A stretch of DNA of 5,494 bases from an uncultured Clostridia bacterium (GTDB lineage: Bacteria; Bacillota; Clostridia; TANB77; CAG-508). Where the stretch lies: the NCBI GenBank assembly GCA_947595555.1, contig CANQES010000087.1:1-5494 (forward strand), in the 5' to 3' direction. The stretch's first letter is position 1; each line of letters opens with the position of its first letter. This document shows positions 1-3,891 of the stretch, in pieces. Under the pieces are notes generated by a model, which did not search any database, was not told where the DNA came from, and worked only from the letters and a program-made list of their open reading frames with translations. A program made the position numbers and the translations under genes.

Positions 1-77
1 TGGTAGCGAAGGGGAGATTCGAACTCTCGACACTTCGGGTATGAACCGAATGCTCTAGCCAACTGAGCTACTTCGCC
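1..77 (-). tRNA. tRNA-Met (CAT), elongator type, CCA encoded
   Basis: Read on the minus strand this is a full cloverleaf: 7-bp acceptor stem (GGCGAAG with CTTCGCT, G1-U72 wobble at the top), D arm GCTC/GAGC, anticodon stem TTCGG/CCGAA around loop TTCATAC (anticodon CAT), 5-nt variable loop, T loop TTCGAAT, then discriminator A and an encoded CCA. The CAT anticodon could belong to elongator Met, initiator Met or lysidine-modified Ile. The paired 5' end, the single C-G pair position in the anticodon stem and the close likeness to the Bacillus elongator tRNA-Met (which I recall also has G1-U72) favour elongator Met. One oddity is an A-C mismatch at the second pair of the T stem (positions 27 and 13). 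The gene has its own promoter; its terminator lies outside the window. Confidence 0.95.
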
Positions 78-96
78 TTATTATGTAACGATACTT

Positions 97-125
97 ATTA
101 TAAATGCAGTTTTTACATTTGTCAA
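97..125 (-). promoter_or_regulatory. sigma-A promoter of tRNA-Met
   Basis: On the minus strand there is a perfect -35 TTGACA (120-125), a 17-bp spacer and a perfect -10 TATAAT (97-102). Transcription would start near position 90, about 13 nt before the mature tRNA 5' end at 77. This is as strong a housekeeping promoter as consensus allows and fits a stable-RNA gene. Confidence 0.88.
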
Positions 126-157
126 GATAAAAATACAGATTTTTTATTATTTGATTT

Positions 158-502
158 TTACTCTTTTTCTTTATCATCTATATTTTTTTCTATTTTGATA
201 TTTATTGGCTTTTCTTTTAAAGCTTTTTGTGCACTTTCTTTTGCTTCTATTTTTATATTGCGTGCTAAATGAGATTTTACTTCTCCCGCTGTTGGTTTCA
301 TTATATTATCTGCAATTTTTAGTGCTTTCATTAAAGCTTTTTTTTCTTCGTCAGATGTATTTTCATCTTCTGAAATTTCTTCTTCTTGCGATAACTCCTC
401 AGCATCAGGATTCCAAAATCTCTTCCACATGTCTAAAAATTTAGCTGCTTTTTCTCTATTTTCTTCTTTCACTATAACATTATTTTCAATTTCTTTTTTC
501 AT
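158..502 (-). CDS. acidic hypothetical protein, 114 aa
   Basis: I do not recognise this protein family. The start ATG at 500-502 is supported by a strong ribosome binding site, GAGGTG at 507-512, and by a consensus promoter further upstream; the stop is TAA at 158-160. The product has no signal peptide or membrane segment, so it is probably cytoplasmic. Residues 1-31 look helical with an aromatic patch (WKRFWNP, 26-32). Residues 33-53 are extremely acidic (12 Asp/Glu in 21). Residues 52-114 are rich in Lys, Glu and Ala and are probably helical, with a charged C-terminus. The composition suggests an extended or partly disordered binding protein, but no function should be assigned. The gene appears monocistronic: it follows the terminator of the DUF378 gene and precedes the tRNA promoter. 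The opposite-strand reading frame over it is a low-complexity shadow. Confidence 0.8.
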   Translation of the reverse strand: MKKEIENNVIVKEENREKAAKFLDMWKRFWNPDAEELSQEEEISEDENTSDEEKKALMKALKIADNIMKPTAGEVKSHLARNIKIEAKESAQKALKEKPINIKIEKNIDDKEKE

Positions 503-532
503 GTTTCACCTCAAAAATAAACTTACAGGATT

Positions 533-561
533 ATTATAACATAAAATTACTCAAAAATCAA
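533..561 (-). promoter_or_regulatory. sigma-A promoter of the 114-aa acidic protein gene
   Basis: On the minus strand, -35 TTGATT (556-561) is followed by a 17-bp spacer and a perfect -10 TATAAT (533-538). The -10 is preceded by TGT, giving an extended -10. The expected start is near 526, leaving a leader of about 24 nt that contains the GAGGTG ribosome binding site. Confidence 0.8.
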
Positions 562-570
562 TATTTTTAT

Positions 571-616
571 AGAAGAAAAGAACACTTTTTAGAAATCAAT
601 CCTAAATAAGTGCTCT
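571..616 (-). terminator. Rho-independent terminator of the DUF378 gene
   Basis: Downstream of the DUF378 stop codon on the minus strand, AGAGCACTT...TTTAG pairs with CTAAAAAGTGTTCT (arms 602-616 and 579-592, one bulge and one G-U pair) around a loop of about 9 nt. A T-rich tail (TTTCTTCT) follows. Read the other way, the same hairpin is followed by a TTTTTT run at 618-623, so it could also stop plus-strand transcripts, although no plus-strand gene lies before it. Confidence 0.7.
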
Positions 617-624
617 GTTTTTTA

Positions 625-813
625 TTAATCATCAAATAATAATTTTATTCCCCATAATCCAGATATTCCAACTAATGCATATACAATTCTTGAAATAACT
701 GACATATCACCAAATAATGTTGCAACCAAATCAAAATTGAATATTCCAATTAATCCCCAATTTATAGCACCTATTATAATTAATACTAAAGCTATTTTAT
801 CAACTACTTTCAT
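625..813 (-). CDS. DUF378 family small membrane protein (YuzA-like)
   Basis: This 62-aa protein has the typical length and pattern of DUF378. A first hydrophobic helix (about residues 7-25) carries the family motif GAINWGL (15-21). A short loop with FDLVA (27-31) and a Gly-Asp turn follows, then a second hydrophobic helix (about 40-59) beginning RIVYALVG (42-49). It should be a two-helix inner-membrane protein. The biochemical role of the family is unknown; B. subtilis YuzA is a recognised member. The start ATG at 811-813 is fixed by an excellent ribosome binding site, AAGGAGGG at 820-827, and the stop is TAA at 625-627. The gene stands alone, diverges from the CapA-family gene and ends at its own hairpin terminator. 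Confidence 0.9.
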   Translation of the reverse strand: MKVVDKIALVLIIIGAINWGLIGIFNFDLVATLFGDMSVISRIVYALVGISGLWGIKLLFDD

Positions 814-861
814 TCTTTTCCCTCCTTTTATTTTCTACTAAATAAATATCAATTTTTTAAT

Positions 862-867
862 ATTATA
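862..867 (-). promoter_or_regulatory. candidate -10 element for the DUF378 gene
   Basis: A perfect TATAAT lies on the minus strand about 50 nt upstream of the DUF378 start. No convincing -35 is found 16-18 bp upstream (AGTATA at best), and there is no TG extension. In such AT-rich DNA this hexamer may be chance, so it is only a candidate. Confidence 0.25.
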
Positions 868-895
868 TGCTTTTTGTATAATTTTATACTTTTTA

Positions 896-922
896 TTGAA
901 CTTTTTTATTTTTTGTGATAAT
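896..922 (+). promoter_or_regulatory. candidate promoter of the CapA-family gene
   Basis: TTGAAC (896-901) is followed, after a short 15-bp spacer, by GATAAT (917-922) preceded by TGT (914-916), which makes an extended -10. Initiation would fall near 929, only about 19 nt before the preferred ATG at 948. It would also exclude the upstream GTG at 915 as a start codon. The AT-rich context and short spacer limit certainty; a TATAAT at 877-882 without a good -35 is an alternative. Confidence 0.4.
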
Positions 923-947
923 TTGTTATTCGAAGGGAATGATATTT

Positions 948-2249
948 ATGATGAGAAGAAAACATAGAGGAAAAAGATTTGCTCAAAAAAACTTTAACCA
1001 GAAAAGTTTGTATTTTATTGGTTTTGGATTTTTTATTATTTTAATAATTTTTATTATTTTTTCTATTGTAATCAAACCATCTCCAGCAAAATCAATTGAA
1101 AAAACTTCAGATATGTCAAATGAAGATATGTCAAATGACATACCTCTAAATGTTGCTGAACAAAATACCACAGAAAGTGAAAATACCCAAAAAGAAGATG
1201 TTGAAAGAGATACAACCTTTACAATGACTGCTATTGGTGATGTTATGTGCCATAATACGCAATATTGGGACGCTTATGTTAAAGAAAGTGATGAGTACGA
1301 TTTTTCTTATGTTTTTGAAGACATTTATCGTTATATTAAAATGTCCGATATTTCAATAGGAAGCTTGGAAACTAGTTTTGCTGGTAAAGAACGTGGATAC
1401 AGTAATTACCCTACTTTCAACTCCCCTGATAATTTGGCCTATAGTTTGAAAAAAATCGGTTTAGATGTTTTGTCTACTGCTGGAAATCATTGTTTAGATA
1501 TGGGATTCTCTGGACTTTCTAGAACTATTGATGTTCTTAATGATGCTGATATATCTCATTTGGGTACTTATAAAACTCAAGAGGATAGAGATAAAATTTT
1601 ATTTAAATATGTTAAAGGAATTAAAATTGCCTTTGTTAATTATACATATGGTACTAATGGCATTCCTGTACCTGCTGGAAAAGATTTCTGTGTAAATTTA
1701 ATTAATAAAGATTTAATGAAAAAAGATATTGAAAGTGCTAAATCTCAAAATGCAGATATTATAGTCGCTTGTATGCATTGGGGAACTGAATATAGAACTA
1801 CAGCTAACAAAGAGCAAGAAGAACTAGCTGATTTTCTATTTAAAAATGGTGTAGATATTATTTTGGGAAATCATCCACATGTATTGGAACAAATGGAAAA
1901 AAAGAGTATCACTTTGGATGATGGAACTGTTAAAGATTGTTTTGTAATTTATGCTTTGGGTAATTTTATCTGTGATCAAAATGCCGAAAATACTAGAAAC
2001 TCTATAATTTTAAATTTAAAAATAACAAAACACGTTGAAGGCAATATCACTATAGATAAGGTTAATTATACTCCTATTTATATGTATAAAGGAGCTTCTT
2101 CTAATCTTAGAAGAATGAAATTACTAGATATAGAAAAAACTATCTCTAATTTCGAGGATGGTTCTGATACTTCAATTGGACAAACTACATATAATTATTT
2201 AAAAACTCAACTAGAAAAGATTACAAGTATTGTTGGAGCAGAAATATAA
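948..2249 (+). CDS. CapA-family (PGA_cap) membrane-anchored metallophosphatase-fold protein
   Basis: The 433-aa product has a basic N-terminus, one membrane helix (about residues 21-42), a polar acidic linker (about 43-90) and a CapA domain filling the rest, so the domain should face the outside of the cell. The motifs run in family order: GDVMCHN (97-103), SLETSFAG (the usual Asn before LE is Ser), TAGNHCLDMG (His181), MHWGTEY (His277), GNHPHV (His309 and His311) and YALGNF. The His and Asp residues are those of the calcineurin-like metal site. CapA proteins act in poly-gamma-glutamate capsule synthesis or anchoring, but no capB or capC gene is nearby, so the real substrate is unknown. An open frame reaches back to a GTG at 915; ATG 948 is preferred because AAGGGA at 933-938 lies 9 nt before it. 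ATG 939 and 951 are alternatives. It ends convergent with corA, separated only by a repeat unit. Confidence 0.9.
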   Translation: MMRRKHRGKRFAQKNFNQKSLYFIGFGFFIILIIFIIFSIVIKPSPAKSIEKTSDMSNEDMSNDIPLNVAEQNTTESENTQKEDVERDTTFTMTAIGDVMCHNTQYWDAYVKESDEYDFSYVFEDIYRYIKMSDISIGSLETSFAGKERGYSNYPTFNSPDNLAYSLKKIGLDVLSTAGNHCLDMGFSGLSRTIDVLNDADISHLGTYKTQEDRDKILFKYVKGIKIAFVNYTYGTNGIPVPAGKDFCVNLINKDLMKKDIESAKSQNADIIVACMHWGTEYRTTANKEQEELADFLFKNGVDIILGNHPHVLEQMEKKSITLDDGTVKDCFVIYALGNFICDQNAENTRNSIILNLKITKHVEGNITIDKVNYTPIYMYKGASSNLRRMKLLDIEKTISNFEDGSDTSIGQTTYNYLKTQLEKITSIVGAEI

Positions 2250-2282
2250 ATGAGGAATTGGGGACGGCCCCATATTCCTCAT
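2250..2282 (+). repeat. palindromic repeat unit, copy A
   Basis: The arms ATGAGGAAT (2250-2258) and ATTCCTCAT (2274-2282) are perfect inverted repeats. Inside them GGGG (2260-2263) pairs with CCCC (2268-2271) around an ACGG loop, with one bulged T. The whole forms a stem of about 14 bp, strikingly GC-rich against this genome. The same core recurs at 3323-3349 and, inverted, at 3401-3427. Copy A starts one base after the capA-family stop codon and its right arm includes the corA stop (2279-2281). No T run follows on either strand, so it is not a classical terminator, though it may protect the 3' ends of both mRNAs. Confidence 0.85.
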
Positions 2283-3229
2283 AATAACATGTCTTTTCTC
2301 TTTAACAACCACGTTACTAGTAATGTTAAAATTACAGATATTAGTATCATTACAACAAATCCATATGGACTGTGCTGGAATGGTAATCCTACATTCATCC
2401 CCCAGAAACTTGATATCATTGTTGGAACTGCTAGTACTATTGTTATTGATGTTAAGAATTTCATTACTCCATTTAGGTTGTTTGATATGATGGATGCATA
2501 TGCATCCATTGTTCCATTTAAGATGTTGCTATATATTTGTGACATTTCTATCGCTTGTCTGTTTTCTGTAATGGCATCCTCTAATATTTCCTCGTCTTCT
2601 TCATATAGTTTTATAATTTTTCCTCTCATTGTTTTTTCCATTATTAGCTCATTTGATTTCAATGAAGTTGTAAAATATACTAATCCCTTTTCTAAACTTA
2701 GTAATTTTAATAACTCTTTATTTTTCATTGAGTTTTTTAATATGTATTCTGCAATTTCTGTTTCTTTATTTATTTGCTTTAGATAGCTTAAATAATAGGA
2801 TGAGTTTAAATATAAAATTTGAAATATGAATCTTGTTTTTTTATAGGTTTGAAAGTTTTTGACTTTTTTCTTTTCAAAATCTTCTATTACTTTGTTTTTC
2901 TTTAGTGATACTGTTAAGAAATAGTCATCCCTTACTACTATCATTCCTAATGGCATTGTTGTATATATGTCATTGTCTTCATTTTTTTCTATTATTGGAA
3001 CATCAACTATAAAAAGTACAGTATTGTCATCTTCTTCTTTATCAATTCTGGCCTTTTCCTCATAGTCTAATGAATCTCTTATAAAATCTTCTTGGATGTT
3101 AATACTTTCACAGACTTTTTTTATTTCAATTTCAGATGGATTTACTAAATCAATCCAAGCTCCTTTGCGAAACTCTTTAATTTCTTCAATTTCATTTGTG
3201 TCCATATTTGTGTTATATATTTTTAGCAT
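2279..3229 (-). CDS. corA: CorA-family divalent cation (Mg2+/Co2+/Ni2+) channel
   Basis: The 316-aa product has CorA architecture: a long, charged, mixed alpha/beta and helical cytoplasmic domain (about 1-250), two C-terminal membrane helices (about 253-275 and 289-309) and a short basic tail. The signature Gly-Met-Asn is at 277-279 (context FWGMNVGLP), where the family usually has YGMNF; Trp at the first position is a known variant in Firmicutes. GMN forms the selectivity filter of the pentameric Mg2+ channel, so passive Mg2+ uptake is the most likely role. The open frame extends to a TTG at 3290-3292, but that codon lies in the promoter -35 box. The best start is ATG 3227-3229, 8 nt after AGGGAGG (3238-3244); ATG 3233-3235 is only 2 nt from it. 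The gene diverges from the metal-efflux operon and converges with the CapA-family gene. Confidence 0.93.
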   Translation of the reverse strand: MLKIYNTNMDTNEIEEIKEFRKGAWIDLVNPSEIEIKKVCESINIQEDFIRDSLDYEEKARIDKEEDDNTVLFIVDVPIIEKNEDNDIYTTMPLGMIVVRDDYFLTVSLKKNKVIEDFEKKKVKNFQTYKKTRFIFQILYLNSSYYLSYLKQINKETEIAEYILKNSMKNKELLKLLSLEKGLVYFTTSLKSNELIMEKTMRGKIIKLYEEDEEILEDAITENRQAIEMSQIYSNILNGTMDAYASIISNNLNGVMKFLTSITIVLAVPTMISSFWGMNVGLPFQHSPYGFVVMILISVILTLLVTWLLKRKDMLL

Positions 3230-3263
3230 ATCCATCGCCTCCCTTTGTTTCTCTAATAATATT

Positions 3264-3292
3264 ATTTTAGCTCTTTTTTTATTCTTTGTCAA
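3264..3292 (-). promoter_or_regulatory. sigma-A promoter of corA
   Basis: On the minus strand a perfect -35 TTGACA (3287-3292) is followed by a 17-bp spacer and -10 TAAAAT (3264-3269, 5 of 6 to consensus). Transcription would start near 3257, giving a leader of about 28 nt before ATG 3229 that contains the AGGGAGG ribosome binding site. It rules out the upstream TTG as the corA start. Confidence 0.75.
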
Positions 3293-3309
3293 TTATTTAA
3301 AAATTGACA
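3287..3309. repeat. inverted repeat with a TTGACA hexamer facing each way
   Basis: TGTCAATT (3287-3294) and AATTGACA (3302-3309) are a perfect 8-bp inverted repeat around 7 nt of A/T. The left arm contains the corA -35. The right arm carries a plus-strand TTGACA (3304-3309) with no matching -10 at a good distance. It may be a regulator site, or the remnant of a compact divergent promoter pair separated by the element at 3310-3452. Confidence 0.5.
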
Positions 3310-3322
3310 GGAGAAATTGGGG

Positions 3323-3349
3323 AGGAATTGGGGACGCCCCCATATTCCT
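3323..3349 (+). repeat. palindromic repeat unit, copy B
   Basis: AGGAAT (3323-3328) pairs with ATTCCT (3344-3349), and GGGG (3330-3333) pairs with CCCC (3338-3341). It matches copy A except for ACGC in place of ACGG in the loop. An extra AATTGGGG block precedes it at 3315-3322. It is the left end of the MITE-like element. Confidence 0.8.
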
Positions 3350-3400
3350 TATTCTTTTGAAACTGTATTATTAAATTTATAATAAATTAATTTAAAAATG

Positions 3401-3427
3401 AGGATTATGGGGCCGTCCCCAATTCCT
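3401..3427 (-). repeat. palindromic repeat unit, copy C (inverted)
   Basis: Read on the minus strand this is AGGAATTGGGG, ACGG, CCCCATAATCCT: the copy A core in opposite orientation, with A-for-T and T-for-C style differences in the distal arm. On the plus strand it is followed by two further blocks, CCCAATTCTT (3429-3438) and CCCCAATTTT (3439-3448), so the CCCAATT block is repeated three times here against two in copy B. It is the right end of the MITE-like element. Confidence 0.8.
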
Positions 3428-3459
3428 TCCCAATTCTTCCCCAATTTTTTTATTAAGTA

Positions 3460-3489
3460 TTGACAATTGAATGTGTATTCAACTATAAT
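3460..3489 (+). promoter_or_regulatory. sigma-A promoter of the metal-sensor / efflux-ATPase operon
   Basis: A perfect -35 TTGACA (3460-3465), an 18-bp spacer and a perfect -10 TATAAT (3484-3489) predict initiation near 3496. The AGAGGAG ribosome binding site (3497-3503) is then almost at the 5' end of the mRNA. The -35 lies inside the 13-bp direct repeat next to the MITE-like element. The spacer holds the putative operator. Confidence 0.85.
3467..3482. promoter_or_regulatory. putative ArsR/CadC-type operator
   Basis: TTGAATGTGTATTCAA is a perfect 6-4-6 palindrome lying entirely between the -35 and -10. The position is ideal for repression by steric exclusion. Its TTGAAT/ATTCAA half-sites resemble operators of ArsR/SmtB-family repressors, including the TTTGA/TCAAA-bearing CadC site of S. 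aureus. A second looser pair, ATTCA (3477-3481) with TGAAT (3491-3495), spans the -10. The likely ligand is the product of the adjacent sensor gene. Confidence 0.65.
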
Positions 3490-3511
3490 ATGAATAGAGA
3501 GGAGTGTTTTT

Positions 3512-3875
3512 ATGTCTAAGAATGAATTTATTTGCGATTGTAACATTATTCATCAAGATTTAGTAGATATGACAATTAAAAATATGCCAGATAGTGATTT
3601 ATTTAATAAATTAGCAGAATTTTTTAAGATTCTTCGGTGATACTACAAGAACTAAAATTCTCTTTGCTTTAGATCAAAATGAAATGTGTGTATGCGATAT
3701 TGCTAATGTATTAAGTATGAGCAAATCTTCTATTTCACATCAATTGGGAACTTTAAGAAGAAGTGGTATTGTGAAATGCAGAAGAGAAGGGAAAGAAGTT
3801 TACTATATGTTAGATGATAATCATGTAAAACAATTATTTGAAGTAGGAATTGAACATATAGAACATAAAAAATAA
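3512..3875 (+). pseudogene. cadC: ArsR/SmtB-family metal sensor (CadC-like), single-base frameshift
   Basis: From ATG 3512 (8 nt after GAGGAG) the frame codes for 41 residues ending FKIL, then reads CGG TGA and stops at 3640. Skipping one base at about 3635 restores ILGDTTRTKIL and an open frame to TAA 3873-3875, giving 120 aa, close to the 122 aa of S. aureus CadC. In that joined protein the family features are intact: N-terminal Cys8 and Cys10; CVCDIA with Cys59 and Cys61; a winged helix-turn-helix with SKSSISHQLGTLRRSGIV; and an alpha-5 site of Asp102, His104, His115 and His118. The known CadC ligands are Cys7, Cys11, Cys58, Cys60, Asp101, His103, His114 and His117. The role would be derepression of the efflux ATPase by Cd, Pb or Zn. 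As written, only a 42-aa fragment, or a fragment from internal ATG 3684 (no dimer N-terminus), could be made. A sequencing error or +1 slippage would rescue it. Confidence 0.85.
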
Positions 3876-3891
3876 AAACATGGAGGAAATT

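Larger units (their letters stand above)
3310..3452. mobile_element. MITE-like element with long terminal inverted repeats
   Basis: This 143-bp stretch begins with AATTGGGG / GGAATTGGGG blocks and a GGGGACGCCCCC palindrome, and ends with the reverse complement of the same arrangement (GGGGCCGTCCCC followed by three CCCAATT-type blocks). The ends therefore act as inverted repeats of about 40-50 bp around an AT-only core (about 3350-3398). It is flanked by 13-bp near-direct repeats, TTAAAAATTGACA (3297-3309) and TTAAGTATTGACA (3453-3465), which agree at 11 of 13 positions and may be an aged target-site duplication. There is no open frame of its own. It could be a non-autonomous transposable element or a paired REP-like palindrome; no transposase lies in the window. 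Confidence 0.6.

Noticed and set aside
126..157. Terminator for the 114-aa gene
   Set aside because: Only an A/T-only hairpin (ATAAAAA / TATTTTTAT) is visible. It is too weak to call, so readthrough into the tRNA gene is possible.
205..444. Plus-strand hydrophobic open frame of 79 codons
   Set aside because: It is Leu/Phe-rich only because it is the antisense of a Lys/Glu-rich gene, and it lacks a ribosome binding site.
915..947. GTG start 11 codons upstream of the chosen CapA-family start
   Set aside because: There is no ribosome binding site before the GTG, and it overlaps the candidate extended -10 element. AAGGGA fits ATG 948 instead.
983..1171. Minus-strand open frame of 62 codons inside the CapA-family gene
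   Set aside because: Antisense shadow over the membrane helix and linker; no start signals.
2250..2786. Plus-strand open frame of 178 codons starting in the repeat unit
   Set aside because: It is antisense to corA, has no ribosome binding site, and its ATG is part of the palindrome. CorA motifs on the other strand are unmistakable.
3230..3292. N-terminal extension of CorA from a TTG start
   Set aside because: The TTG is the -35 box of the corA promoter, so the extension would precede the transcription start. ATG 3229 has the properly spaced AGGGAGG.
3310..3452. CRISPR array or riboswitch in the repeat-rich intergenic region
   Set aside because: The repeats are inverted, not regularly spaced direct repeats, and there are no unique spacers. 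The region is upstream of both promoters, so it cannot be a leader riboswitch for either gene.
3096..3546. Short open frames on both strands running through the repeat region (92 and 65 codons), which share a similar NWxGIGDxPI peptide
   Set aside because: The shared peptide is just the translation of the inverted repeat units. Neither frame has a ribosome binding site, and they cross promoters.
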